From assembly GCF_900635445.1 (NCBI RefSeq), contig NZ_LR134117.1, forward strand, positions 3,286,001 to 3,350,000: a DNA stretch of 64,000 bases, read 5' to 3'. Shown in pieces: positions 36,911 through 46,226 of this stretch. A program made the translations under genes and the position numbers. Numbering within the stretch: the stretch's first letter is position 1; each line of letters starts with the position of its first letter. The notes under the pieces were generated by a model, which saw only the letters and a program-made list of their open reading frames with translations, was not told the origin of the DNA and searched no databases. Source of the DNA: Serratia odorifera. GTDB taxonomy: Bacteria; Pseudomonadota; Gammaproteobacteria; Enterobacterales; Enterobacteriaceae.

Positions 36911-38537
36911 ATGTTTAATTTTTCTTTCAACAGCTTAACCAGTGGAATGGCGGTGGCTTTGGGGGTGACGCTCAGCGCCAGCCCAGCCTGGGCGGCAGTG
37001 CAGGGCGGCACCCTGATTTACCTGGAACAGCAGGCGCATACCACGCTTTATCCGCCTTCCGGCGGTTTTTATCCTAACGGCGGTATCCTCAATCAAATCA
37101 CCGACAAACTGACCTATCAGAACCCGCAAACGCTGGAGATCGAACCCTGGATCGCGCAATCCTGGAGCAGTAACGCCGATAAAACCGAATACACCTTCAA
37201 ATTGCGTCCCGGCGTCAGTTTTTCCGACGGTACGCCGCTGGACGCTAACGCGGTCGCCAGAAATTTCGACACCTATGGCTTGGGTAACAAACGGCAAAAG
37301 CTGCCGGTGTCGGAAGTGATCAACAACTATGACCACAGCGAAGTGATCGACCCACTGACGGTGAAGTTCTATTTCAAACGGCCGTCGCCGGGCTTTCTGC
37401 AGGGCACCGCCACCATCGGCTCCGGCCTGGTGGCGCTCAGCACGCTGGCGCGCAGCTATGACCAACTGGGCGACGCCCGCAATATTATCGGTTCCGGCCC
37501 CTTTGTGGTCAGCGATGAGAAGCTGGGGCGGGAAGTGAACCTTAGCGTGCGCAAGGATTATCGCTGGGGACCGGTCACACTGGCGCAGCAGGGGCGCGCC
37601 AATCTGGATGGCATCAAAGTGATTGTCACCGCTGAGGACAGCGTTCGTATCGGCGCGCTACAGGCCGGACAGGCGGATTTTATTCGCCAGATCCAGGCCT
37701 ACGACGAAAAGCCCACCCGCGATCGCGGTTTTATCATTTACGCCGCCCCAACGCGCGGCGTCAACGACAGTCTGGCCTTCCGTCCGGATAACCCGTTGGT
37801 CAGCGACCTGCGGGTACGCCAGGCGCTGCTGCATGCCACTGACGCCAAACAGATCGTCGAGACGCTATTTTCGCCCAACTACCCGCAGGCCCGCTCGGTG
37901 GTAGCCTCGTCCGCTGCCGGTTTTGTCCGATCTGTCCGATCGGCTTAATTTCGATCCGGCGCTGGCCAACCGGCTGCTGGATCAGGCCGGCTGGCAAAAG
38001 GGCGCCGATGGCCTGCGCGAAAAAGACGGCAAAAAGCTGCGACTGACGGTGTACGAATCCTTGCCGCAGCCGCAGAACAAAGCGGTGCTGCAGCTGGTTT
38101 CGCAGCAGTGGCGCAACGTTGGCGCCAGTCTGAATATTCTGGCCGGCGACGCCGGTAGCAAAGTGGCGGACAACCTTGACCCGCAAAAAACGCCGCTGGC
38201 GGTGATTGAGGTGGGCCGCGCCGATCCGGACGTGATCAAGAGCCAGTTTTATCCCAGCAACCGCGACGGCCTGCTGCAACAGGGCGGCAGCGGCAAGCAC
38301 AGCCGTTTCAGCGACGATCGGCTGAACGCATTGCTACTTGGCATTGCTGCCGAAGTCGATGCGGCAAAACGCCTGCAAATCGCCGGCGATGCCCAGCGTT
38401 ACCTGCTGGATCAGGCGTACGTCATTCCGATTTTTGAAGAGCCGCAGGTGTTTGCCGGTGCACCGTACCTGAAGGGCGTCAGTTTCGAGGCGGTAGGCCG
38501 GCCAAGCTTCTACGGCGCATGGCTGGAAAAGCACTAG
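36911..38537 (+). pseudogene. Peptide/nickel-type ABC substrate-binding protein, one frameshift
   Basis: Signal peptide ending SASPAWAA, then GGTLIYLEQQAHTTLYPPSG, WIAQSWSSNADKTEYTFKLR and the family-5 core. The frame is lost at the CC 37927-37928. Removing one C gives AAGFVDLSDRLNFDPALANR and LLDQAGWQKG, continuing to 38537, about 541 residues. A GTG at 36902 could be an alternative start. It resembles the KPN_01854 branch of substrate-binding proteins that occur with the LLM and CMD genes below. The substrate is unknown. Confidence 0.85.
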
Positions 38538-38547
38538 GGAGGCGACG

Positions 38548-39492
38548 ATGATCAGATATCTCGGTAGTCGGGTTGGACAGGCGCTGTTGGTGCTGTGGGC
38601 GGCATTTACCCTGTCTTTTCTGTTGCTGCAGGTGTTGCCGGGCGACGCTGTGCTGATCAAGTTCCAGAATCCGGATATGGGCCTTAGCCCGGCGCAGATC
38701 GCCGACATGCGGGCGGCGTATGGCGCCGACGTACCGCTGTGGCAGCAGTACCTGCATACCCTCGGTAACGTGCTGCATGGCGATCTGGGTTATTCGATGC
38801 AGGCCGGGGTGCCGGTCACCGCGCTGCTGGCCGCCAACTTGCCAGCCACGCTGCAACTGGCGGTAATCGGCTTTGCCTTGGCGCTGCTGGTGGCGCTGAT
38901 GCTGGCCTTTGTTTCCCATCTGCCCGGCGCGTCCCGGCTGGCGGCACTGCTGCGTTCGCTGCCGGCGCTGTTTGTCTCGGTGCCGACCTTCTGGCTCGGT
39001 ATCGCGCTGATTCAATTGTTTTCTTTCCATTTCAAACTGATACCAGTGATCAATCCCACGCAATGGCAGGGACTGATCCTGCCGGTGGTAACGCTGGCGA
39101 TACCGATTAGCGCGCCGCTGGCGCAGATCCTGATCCGCAGCATCGACAGTGTACAAACGCAGCCGTTCATCGCCGTGGCCCGCGCCAAAGGGGCCAGTCG
39201 GCAGCGGGTATTGCTGCACCATGTGGCGCGCAACGCCATGCTGCCGGCGCTGACCATCGCCGGCATGTTGTTTGGCGAGCTGATCGCCGGCGCGCTCATC
39301 ACTGAAACGGTATTTGGTCGCAGCGGCCTTGGGCAGTTGACGCAACAGGCGGTGGAGAATCAGGACGTTGCGGTATTGCAGGCGATGGTACTGCTTTCGG
39401 CCGCGGCGTTCGTCACCATCAACCTGTTGGTGGATCTGTTGTTCCCGCTGCTGGATCCACGCTTGAAATCTCACGCAGGAGTGACCGCATGA
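38548..39492 (+). CDS. ABC transporter permease, DppB type
   Basis: 314 residues, about six membrane segments, with the N-terminal RYLGSRVGQALLVLWAAFTL and the EAA-like loop FIAVARAKGASRQRVLLHHV. It pairs with the DppC-type permease whose start overlaps it by 4 bases (ATGA). Part of the operon that runs from 36911 to 44183. Confidence 0.93.
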   Translation: MIRYLGSRVGQALLVLWAAFTLSFLLLQVLPGDAVLIKFQNPDMGLSPAQIADMRAAYGADVPLWQQYLHTLGNVLHGDLGYSMQAGVPVTALLAANLPATLQLAVIGFALALLVALMLAFVSHLPGASRLAALLRSLPALFVSVPTFWLGIALIQLFSFHFKLIPVINPTQWQGLILPVVTLAIPISAPLAQILIRSIDSVQTQPFIAVARAKGASRQRVLLHHVARNAMLPALTIAGMLFGELIAGALITETVFGRSGLGQLTQQAVENQDVAVLQAMVLLSAAAFVTINLLVDLLFPLLDPRLKSHAGVTA

Positions 39493-40379
39493 GCAGTATT
39501 TCATTTGAAAAAGAGGTGGTGCCGGAACGCGATCTGACGGTGGTTGAAAGCGAAGGCACGTTGCCGATGCGCCGTTCACGTTCGCGACGCCTTCCGCTGA
39601 CGCTGGTGCTGGCCTGGGCGGTACTGGCGCTGGTGGCGCTGTGGGCGTTGGCGCCGGGCCTGTTTACCGCCTACAGCGGGACCGACGGCATTGCCGGGGC
39701 ACAGCGGCTGGCACCGAGCGCCGAACACTGGCTGGGAACCGATCCGCTGGGCCGCGATCTGTACGCGCGCATCGTCTACGGCGCCTCGCAAACCCTGACC
39801 GGTGCGCTGGTGGCGGTGGCGCTGGGCGGCGTGGCCGGTACCGCGCTCGGCGTATGCTCCGGGACGCTGGGCGGGGTGGTTGATACTGCGCTGATGCGGC
39901 TGGTAGACGTACTGCTGTCGATCCCCGGCCTGTTGCTGGCGCTCAGTGTGATTATGCTGCTGGGGTTTGGCACGGTAAACGCGGCGATCGCGGTGGGCAT
40001 TACCTCGGTGGCGAACTTTGCCCGGCTGGCGCGGGCGGAAGTGATACGGGTGCGTCACAGCGATTATGTCGAAGCGGCGTATGGCAGCGGTGGCGGCTTC
40101 TGGGCGGTGCTGTGGCGGCATATCTTGCCGAACTCGCTGGGACCGGTGATTGCGCTGTCGGCGTTGCAGTTCGGCAGCGCCATTCTGGCGATCGCCACGC
40201 TGAGCTTTCTGGGGTATGGCACGCCGCCGCCAACGCCGGAATGGGGACTGCTGATCGCCGAAGGACGCAACTATCTCGCCACCGCCTGGTGGCTGACCAC
40301 GTTCCCGGGACTGGTGGTGATAGCGGTAGTACTGGCCGCCAACCGTATCAGTCACGCATTGGGGAGAAGACGCCTATGA
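39489..40379 (+). CDS. ABC transporter permease, DppC type
   Basis: 296 residues with the N-terminal segment LVLAWAVLALVALWALAPG, the LGTDPLGRDLYARI motif of DppC proteins and the loop YVEAAYGSGGGFWAVLWRHI. Its stop overlaps the ATP-binding gene start by 4 bases. It forms the membrane pore with the previous gene product. Confidence 0.93.
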   Translation: MSSISFEKEVVPERDLTVVESEGTLPMRRSRSRRLPLTLVLAWAVLALVALWALAPGLFTAYSGTDGIAGAQRLAPSAEHWLGTDPLGRDLYARIVYGASQTLTGALVAVALGGVAGTALGVCSGTLGGVVDTALMRLVDVLLSIPGLLLALSVIMLLGFGTVNAAIAVGITSVANFARLARAEVIRVRHSDYVEAAYGSGGGFWAVLWRHILPNSLGPVIALSALQFGSAILAIATLSFLGYGTPPPTPEWGLLIAEGRNYLATAWWLTTFPGLVVIAVVLAANRISHALGRRRL

Positions 40380-42034
40380 GTCTGCAAGGAGCATTACAGC
40401 GTACGGCGGTACCGCCGGTGCTGGAACTGGATAACGTCTCGATTGCCTATCAGCGGCACGGCGACAGCCGGCGGGTGGTGCATAACGTCTCGTTCGCCAT
40501 TCGGCCGGGGGAGGTGGTGGCGCTGGTGGGGGAGTCAGGCTCCGGCAAAACCACCACCGCGCAGGCGATTATCGGCCTGCTGGCCGACAACGGGCAGCTT
40601 GAACAGGGTGCCATCCGCCTGAACGGCGTGGATATCAGCCGCTGGCCCTCGTCGCGCCTTGATGCGCTGCGTGGCGCGCAAATCAGTCTGATCCCACAGG
40701 ATCCGTCCAGCTCGCTCAATCCGGTGAAAACCATCGGTGCCCAGGTGGCGGAGATCATCAATATTCATCGCCGCCTACCGCGACGACAGCTGCAACAGCG
40801 GGTAGTGGAGTTGCTGACCCGCGTCGGTCTGTCGCATCCGGCGCAACGGCTGCATCAGTATCCGCATGAGTTGTCCGGCGGCATGAAGCAGCGGGTGTTG
40901 ATTGCGATCGCCATCGCGTTGCAACCGGCGCTGATTGTGGCCGACGAGCCGACCAGCGCGCTCGACGTTACGGTGCAAAAACGCATCCTCGATTTGATTG
41001 ACCAGCTGCGTCAGGAGTTCGGCACGGCGGTACTGCTGGTTACCCACGATCTGGGCGTGGCCGCCGAGCGTGCCGACCGATTGCTGGTGTTCCGTGACGG
41101 GCGGGTGCAGGAGCAGGGGGCGACCGCCGAGGTGTTGGCTAATCCGCGCAGCGACTATACCCGTCAGTTGTTTGCCGATTTGCCGTCGCTGGGGGGCGCC
41201 GCTGCGCCGAGCGTGATTGGCCAGGCGGCAACGGCAATCGAGGTTAAGGGCCTGGTAAAAGACTTCCGTTTCGCCGGGCGCGGCGGCGAGGTGTTTCGCG
41301 CGCTGGATAACGTGTCGTTTCGCGTTGCCCAAGGAGCCACCCACGCGCTGGTGGGCGAATCCGGTTCGGGAAAAACCACCCTGGCGCGCTGTCTGCTGGG
41401 CTTCCAACGGCCCGATGCCGGGCAGATCGTTATCGACGGGGTGGACATGACGCAGTTGAAGGGGGAGGCGCTGCGCCAGTTCCGCCAACGCATTCAACTG
41501 GTGTATCAGAATCCGTTCGGTTCGCTCGATCCTGCCCAGACGCTGTATCAGGTGGTCGAAGAGCCGTTGCTGAATTTCCAACCGATGGCCAAAGCCGAGC
41601 GTTATTGCCGGGTGCGCGATCTGTTTGCCAGGGTAGCGTTGCCGGACGATCTGCTGAGCCGCCGGCCGCATGAACTGTCCGGCGGCCAGCGCCAGCGGGT
41701 GGCCATTGCCCGTGCGCTGGTATTGCAGCCGCGCGTGCTGGTGCTGGATGAGGCCACGTCGGCGCTGGACGTGACGGTGCAGGCGCAAATCCTGCGTCTG
41801 TTACAGCAGTTGCAGCAGGAGCTTGGCCTGACCTATCTGTTTATTTCCCACGATTTGGCGACGGTACGCCAGATATCACACGGCGTTTCGGTGTTGCACC
41901 GTGGCCGACAGGTGGATTGCGGCGCTACCGCCGAGCTGTTCGCCATGCCGGGCAGCGACTATACCCGCCGGTTGATCGACGCCATTCCCGGTCAACGTTT
42001 TCAGCTACCGCAGCAGATTAAGGATGTGTCATGA
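40376..42034 (+). CDS. ABC transporter ATP-binding protein with two nucleotide-binding domains
   Basis: 552 residues, a fused DppD-DppF-type protein. Each half has a Walker A (GESGSGKTT), a signature (LSGGMKQR and LSGGQRQR) and a Walker B (IVADEPTSALD and LVLDEATSALD). The start at 40376 overlaps the permease stop as ATGA. The frame is open further upstream inside that gene but that reading is not real. Its end overlaps the monooxygenase gene by 4 bases. Confidence 0.94.
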   Translation: MSLQGALQRTAVPPVLELDNVSIAYQRHGDSRRVVHNVSFAIRPGEVVALVGESGSGKTTTAQAIIGLLADNGQLEQGAIRLNGVDISRWPSSRLDALRGAQISLIPQDPSSSLNPVKTIGAQVAEIINIHRRLPRRQLQQRVVELLTRVGLSHPAQRLHQYPHELSGGMKQRVLIAIAIALQPALIVADEPTSALDVTVQKRILDLIDQLRQEFGTAVLLVTHDLGVAAERADRLLVFRDGRVQEQGATAEVLANPRSDYTRQLFADLPSLGGAAAPSVIGQAATAIEVKGLVKDFRFAGRGGEVFRALDNVSFRVAQGATHALVGESGSGKTTLARCLLGFQRPDAGQIVIDGVDMTQLKGEALRQFRQRIQLVYQNPFGSLDPAQTLYQVVEEPLLNFQPMAKAERYCRVRDLFARVALPDDLLSRRPHELSGGQRQRVAIARALVLQPRVLVLDEATSALDVTVQAQILRLLQQLQQELGLTYLFISHDLATVRQISHGVSVLHRGRQVDCGATAELFAMPGSDYTRRLIDAIPGQRFQLPQQIKDVS

Positions 42035-43074
42035 GCAGTAAAAGACTGGGATTCTTCACCCGTTTGCTCGATCAGGGCAGCGCGCAGCAGCGTTACCGTC
42101 TGGCAACCGAACAGATCGTGCATGCCGAGCGTGCCGGATTCGACAGCGCCTGGGTGGCGCAACACCATTTTCACCAGGATGAGGGCGGACTGCCGTCGCC
42201 GCTGGTGTTTCTGGCGCAGCTGGCGGCAAAAACGCGCCACATCCGGCTTGGTACTGGCGTAATCACTCTGCCAATGGAGTCGGCGATCCGCGTGGCGGAA
42301 GACACCGCCGTGCTGGATCTGTTGTCCGACGGCCGGCTGGAGGTTGGCGTTGCGGCGGGGGGCACGCCGACCTCGTTTGCGGCGTTTGGCCTGGAGGCCG
42401 AACAGCGCAACGCGGCGTTTGCCGCCAATTTGCACAGCCTGTTGCAGGCGTGGCGCGGCGCCCCATTGGGCAGCGACGACAATCGCCTTTACCCGGCAGC
42501 GCCGCAGTTGGCGCAGCGCGTGTGGCAGGCCACCTTTTCGGTGGCCGGCGGCGAGCGTGCTGGCAAGGCCGGCCATGGGTTGATGCTGTCGCGCACCCAG
42601 CCACGGCCGGCCGATGCGCTGGATCTGCCGCTGGATGCGCTGCAAAACCCGATTATCGACGCCTATCTGGCGGCGCTGCCCGCGGGGGTGACGCCGCGCA
42701 TCATGGGGTCGCGCAGCGTATTTGTCTGTGACGACAGCGCCCGGGCGCGCGATTTTGCCGCCCAGGGGCTGAGCCGCGGGCTGGAACGCCTGCGCGCCGC
42801 CGGCCATCAACCTGCCGATGAAACGCTGGACGGGTTGATCCGCGCGTTTGACGTGCATCTGGGCACGCCGCAGCAGGTGATTGACTCGTTGCAACAGGAC
42901 AGCGCGCTGGCCCGCGTCACCGATTTGGCGTTTCAGGTGCACTCCATCGATCCGCCACACCCGTATATTTTGCGTTCGATCGAGTTGATCGCGCGCCATG
43001 TCGCACCGGCACTCGGCTGGCAACCGCGTCATCCGGCCGCGGCCGCTCACCATCACGCAGAGGAAAATGTATGA
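42031..43074 (+). CDS. Luciferase-like (LLM) flavin-dependent monooxygenase
   Basis: 347 residues with the bacterial-luciferase fold: GFFTRLLDQGSAQQRY, AGFDSAWVAQHHFHQDEGG, TGVITLPMESAIRVAED and DGRLEVGVAAGG. The C terminus is His-rich (AAAAHHHAEE). The family uses FMNH2 and O2 to oxidise sulfonates, nitriloacetates, sulfides or alkanes. It resembles the KPN_01858 group, found next to such ABC genes in Klebsiella and others. It is coupled to its neighbours by 4-base overlaps on both sides. The substrate is unknown. Confidence 0.88.
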   Translation: MSSKRLGFFTRLLDQGSAQQRYRLATEQIVHAERAGFDSAWVAQHHFHQDEGGLPSPLVFLAQLAAKTRHIRLGTGVITLPMESAIRVAEDTAVLDLLSDGRLEVGVAAGGTPTSFAAFGLEAEQRNAAFAANLHSLLQAWRGAPLGSDDNRLYPAAPQLAQRVWQATFSVAGGERAGKAGHGLMLSRTQPRPADALDLPLDALQNPIIDAYLAALPAGVTPRIMGSRSVFVCDDSARARDFAAQGLSRGLERLRAAGHQPADETLDGLIRAFDVHLGTPQQVIDSLQQDSALARVTDLAFQVHSIDPPHPYILRSIELIARHVAPALGWQPRHPAAAAHHHAEENV

Positions 43075-44183
43075 CCGACCCCCATGATCTGCTGGCTACG
43101 CTGGCTGATATCGACAGCGACTCGGCACTGGCGCAGGCACGTGCGACGCGTCAGGCCGCCGGCGAGGCGATTCAATCCAGTTATCACGCGCTGTTCCATG
43201 CCGCAGCGGATGACGAATTCCCACGCGCCGAGCGATTATTGCTGGCACAGCGCGTCAGCGAATGGCACGGCGTCCACGCGCTGGCGGCGCACTATGGCGA
43301 TGCATTGCGGCAGACGGCGCAACGCCCGCAGGAAAATGCCGAACGGCTGCGTGCCGCGCTGGATCACGCCGAGCGGCTGGCATTCACGCCGGCGCAGGCC
43401 GAACCTCAGCACCTGCAGGGGTTGCAACAGGCTGGCTGGTCGCTGGCGGCGATCGTCACGCTGTCGCAGTTGATCGCCTTCGTCAGTTTCCAAAGTCGTT
43501 TGCTGTACGGCTACCGGTTGTTGGCGGGAAAGGCGGTGAACGCCGTCGGCGGGGCGCCGGTGCGTGCCGCAGCATGGCGCACCGAGCGCCGTATCCATGG
43601 CGGCCGTCAGGCGCCGCTGGCCTTTACCCGCCAGGAGTTGGAGTGGGAACCCTGGATTGCCGCCAAACCGCTGGCCGAATTTGATGCCGCAGGGCTGGCG
43701 CTGCTGGCGCGTTTTGGCCATACGGATTCGGACTATTTCCGCCTGCTGGCGCGCAACCACCCGCTGCTGGAACAACGCACCCTGGCCGATCGGGCGATTT
43801 TCTATACCTCCGGCGGGCTGGCGCGGGCGGAGCGCGAACTGGCAGCCACCGTCGCCAGCAAAGTGAACGCCTGCATCTATTGCGCGTCGGTACACGCGCG
43901 CAAGGCCGCGCAGTTGTCCAAACAGGGGGATGCGGTGCAGCAACTGTTAGAGGTACCGCCGGGTGGGGCGCTGAGTGAAGGGCAGCAGGACGCCTGGCGC
44001 GCGCAGATCGATTTTGCTGCCGCACTGTCCGCCACGCCGCCGCGGGCCAATCCCGATCAATTGGCGCTATTGCGCAGTCAGGGTCTAACCCCACTTGAAC
44101 TACTGGATTTGGTGCAGTCGACGGCGTTTTTCGCCTGGGCCAACCGGCTGATGCTGACGCTGGGAGAACCGTATGAGCCATAG
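43071..44183 (+). CDS. Fused CMD-domain / alkylhydroperoxidase-domain protein
   Basis: 370 residues. The N-terminal half (to about 180) is a CMD-like helical domain without the Cys pair (as in the Avi_7170 family). The C-terminal half matches the Avi_7169 peroxidase family and has the AhpD-like CxxCxxxH, Cys268, Cys271 and His275 (CIYCASVH). The two families are often separate genes; here they are joined. The Cys pair suggests peroxide or sulfenate chemistry that serves the flavin monooxygenase upstream. Last gene of the operon. Confidence 0.85.
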   Translation: MTDPHDLLATLADIDSDSALAQARATRQAAGEAIQSSYHALFHAAADDEFPRAERLLLAQRVSEWHGVHALAAHYGDALRQTAQRPQENAERLRAALDHAERLAFTPAQAEPQHLQGLQQAGWSLAAIVTLSQLIAFVSFQSRLLYGYRLLAGKAVNAVGGAPVRAAAWRTERRIHGGRQAPLAFTRQELEWEPWIAAKPLAEFDAAGLALLARFGHTDSDYFRLLARNHPLLEQRTLADRAIFYTSGGLARAERELAATVASKVNACIYCASVHARKAAQLSKQGDAVQQLLEVPPGGALSEGQQDAWRAQIDFAAALSATPPRANPDQLALLRSQGLTPLELLDLVQSTAFFAWANRLMLTLGEPYEP

Positions 44184-44190
44184 AGGGTAG

Positions 44191-44213
44191 CGCCTGCCGG
44201 TGCGGCGTTTTTT
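44191..44213 (+). terminator. Likely terminator of the ABC/LLM operon
   Basis: CGCC and GGCG (44191-44194, 44204-44207) form a short GC stem followed by six T. It lies 7 bases after the last stop. The stem is weak. Confidence 0.5.
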
Positions 44214-44310
44214 GGCATTAGCCACCCGTTGCACTCATTGCGGAAATTGTTCTTAATTATTTGAAATATATCTATTTATAGTTATGTGACGTCGTCACTT
44301 ATGTGCTGGC

Positions 44311-44347
44311 AAGCGCCATGTCGCGGTTAACCGCGCGACTGGCGCTT
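44311..44347. repeat. 37-bp imperfect palindrome
   Basis: AAGCGCCA and TGGCGCTT at the ends, and GTCGCGG and CCGCGCGAC inside, make a long near-perfect inverted repeat around GTTAAC. No T tract follows. It lies between the two operons and could stabilise the upstream transcript or bind a protein. Confidence 0.5.
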
Positions 44348-44421
44348 GAGCGGTACGCCTCTCCCGCCATAGCAGTTCCCCGGAAATTTACCTGCCAACC
44401 AGACTCGGTGGTTGTTGAAAT

Positions 44422-44437
44422 TGTGACCGGAATCACG
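44422..44437 (+). promoter_or_regulatory. CRP-like site of the beta-glucoside PTS operon
   Basis: TGTGA-CCGGAA-TCACG has one mismatch to the core consensus TGTGA-N6-TCACA. It lies 60 bases before the LacI-type operator and 130 bases before the first gene, as expected for a catabolite-controlled sugar operon. Confidence 0.6.
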
Positions 44438-44496
44438 AGGTTGCCAGTATTTTGATTTTAATGCATGAGAGCCCTCTCATTTCGTCATTTCTCCAT

Positions 44497-44512
44497 TGGA
44501 AACCGGTTTCCA
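44497..44512. promoter_or_regulatory. LacI-family operator (GAAACCGGTTTC type)
   Basis: TGGAAACCGGTTTCCA is a perfect 16-bp palindrome of the kind bound by AscG-like repressors. CCATTGGAAAC (from 44493) and GTTTCCAATGG (to 44527) form a second, overlapping 11-bp inverted repeat. The LacI regulator encoded at 48116 is its likely ligand. Confidence 0.75.
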
Positions 44513-44566
44513 TTTTGTTTCCAATGGGGGCCTCAAAGACCACCAATCATCACTGGGGTAATCATA

Positions 44567-44891
44567 ATGAAGAAAATAATGCTTTGTTGTTCTGCGGGGA
44601 TGTCGACCAGTCTGTTAGTCAATAAAATGAATGCCGAAGCCGCCAGTCGTCAGCTGCCGGTGGAGATTGCAGCGTTCAGCGCCAGCGAGTTCGATCAGCA
44701 GTTCCCGAACTACCAGGTGGTGCTGCTGGGGCCGCAGGTCAAATATATGCTGCCGGCGCTGTCTGCCCGCGCGGCGGAAAAGGGCGTGCCGGTGGCCGCC
44801 ATCCGACATGATGGATTACGGCATGCAGCGTGGCGACAAAGTGCTGGACTTCGCGCTGGCGCTGATTGAACAACAGGGAGCGCGCGCATGA
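44567..44891 (+). pseudogene. PTS lactose/cellobiose-type EIIB, one frameshift
   Basis: MKKIMLCCSAGMSTSLLVNK carries the phosphorylated Cys8 of the Lac/chitobiose EIIB family. The frame is lost at the CC 44803-44804. Removing one C gives GVPVAAIDMMDYGMQRGDKV, ending at 44891, for 107 residues, the normal length. The stop overlaps the EIIC start by 4 bases. The downstream genes are intact and the indel is likely a sequence error. Confidence 0.87.
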
Positions 44892-46213
44892 GTTCCCTCT
44901 ATCAGGCGATGGTCAACGTTATTGAACAAAAGGTCACGCCGTTGGCCGGTAGCGTCGGCCAGCAGCGGCACGTGATCGCCATTCGCGACGGCTTCGTGTC
45001 GGCGCTGCCGTTTATGATTATCGGTTCGTTCATGCTGGTGTTCATCTTCCCGCCGTTTGCCGCCGACAGCAGTTGGGGCTTTGCGCGCGGCTGGCTGAAT
45101 TTTTCGCTCAAATACCGTGAGCAACTGATGCTGCCGTTTCATCTCAGCATGGGGGTAATGACCTTCTTTATTTCGGTCGGGATCGGCGCCAGCCTTGGGC
45201 GGCACTACAAGCTGGATCCGATCATGACCGGTCTGCTGGCGTTTATGGCCTTCCTGCTGGTGGCGGCGCCGTACCGCGACGGAGTGATCGACACCCAGTA
45301 TTTCTCCGGACAGGGTATTTTCACCGCCATCATTACCGCGCTGTACGCCGGTGAGCTGTATGCCTGGCTCAAACGCCACAATATCACCATCCGCTTGCCG
45401 AAAGAGGTGCCGACCGGCGTGGCGCGATCGTTCGAAATCCTGATCCCGGTGGTGGTGATCGTGGCAACGCTGCACCCGCTTAACCTGCTGGTGCAGAGTT
45501 ACACCGGCATGATCATTCCGCAGGCCATCATGCACCTGCTGGAGCCGCTGGTTTCGGCGTCGGATTCGCTGCCGGCGATCCTGATTTCGGTGTTTATCTG
45601 TCAGATCCTGTGGTTTGCCGGTATTCACGGCGCGCTGATCGTCACCGGCATCATGAACCCGTTCTGGATGACCAACCTGGCGCTGAACCAGACCGCGCTC
45701 GCCGCCGGTGCGCCATTACCGCATATCTATCTGCAAGGGTTCTGGGACCACTATCTGCTGATCGGCGGCGTCGGTTCCACGTTGCCGCTGGCGTTCCTGC
45801 TGCTGCGCAGTCGGGCCGTGCATCTGCGTACCATCGGCAAGATGGGCGTGGTGCCGAGCATGTTCAATATCAATGAGCCGATTCTGTTCGGTGCGCCGAT
45901 CATCATGAACCCGGTGTTCTTCCTGCCGTTCATTCTGGTGCCGATGATCAATGCCACCTTCGCCTATATCGCCACCAAGCTGGGTTGGGTCGCGCAGGTG
46001 GTGTCGCTGACGCCATGGACCACGCCGGCACCGATCGGGGCTTCCTGGGCCGCCAACTGGGCGATCAGTCCGCTGTTGATGTGCCTGTTCTGCATGGTGT
46101 TGTCGGCACTGATGTATTACCCGTTCCTGAAGGCCTACGAACGCACCCTGCTCAAGCAAGAGCAGGAAAATAATCAACCACAAGGCGGTGCCGCAACCGC
46201 CGTGAATTCCTGA
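44888..46213 (+). CDS. PTS lactose/cellobiose-type EIIC
   Basis: 441 residues with about ten membrane segments and the conserved FNINEPILFGAPIIMNP motif near the middle, plus LPFMIIGSFML at the start. It forms the sugar channel that passes beta-glucosides to the EIIB protein. It is coupled to the EIIB gene by ATGA and followed after 13 bases by the phospho-glucosidase gene. Confidence 0.94.
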   Translation: MSSLYQAMVNVIEQKVTPLAGSVGQQRHVIAIRDGFVSALPFMIIGSFMLVFIFPPFAADSSWGFARGWLNFSLKYREQLMLPFHLSMGVMTFFISVGIGASLGRHYKLDPIMTGLLAFMAFLLVAAPYRDGVIDTQYFSGQGIFTAIITALYAGELYAWLKRHNITIRLPKEVPTGVARSFEILIPVVVIVATLHPLNLLVQSYTGMIIPQAIMHLLEPLVSASDSLPAILISVFICQILWFAGIHGALIVTGIMNPFWMTNLALNQTALAAGAPLPHIYLQGFWDHYLLIGGVGSTLPLAFLLLRSRAVHLRTIGKMGVVPSMFNINEPILFGAPIIMNPVFFLPFILVPMINATFAYIATKLGWVAQVVSLTPWTTPAPIGASWAANWAISPLLMCLFCMVLSALMYYPFLKAYERTLLKQEQENNQPQGGAATAVNS

Positions 46214-46226
46214 ACAAGGAGCCATA

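Noticed and set aside
38479..39579. Minus-strand frame of 366 codons
   Set aside because: Antisense to the DppB-type permease. Low-complexity Gln/Arg-rich translation, no ribosome site.
40775..41788. Minus-strand frame of 337 codons
   Set aside because: It lies antisense inside the dual ABC ATPase gene, which has all Walker and signature motifs. The antisense translation is rich in His, Arg and Gln and has no domain.
42001..43056. Minus-strand frame of 351 codons
   Set aside because: Antisense to the luciferase-like monooxygenase; an effect of high GC content.
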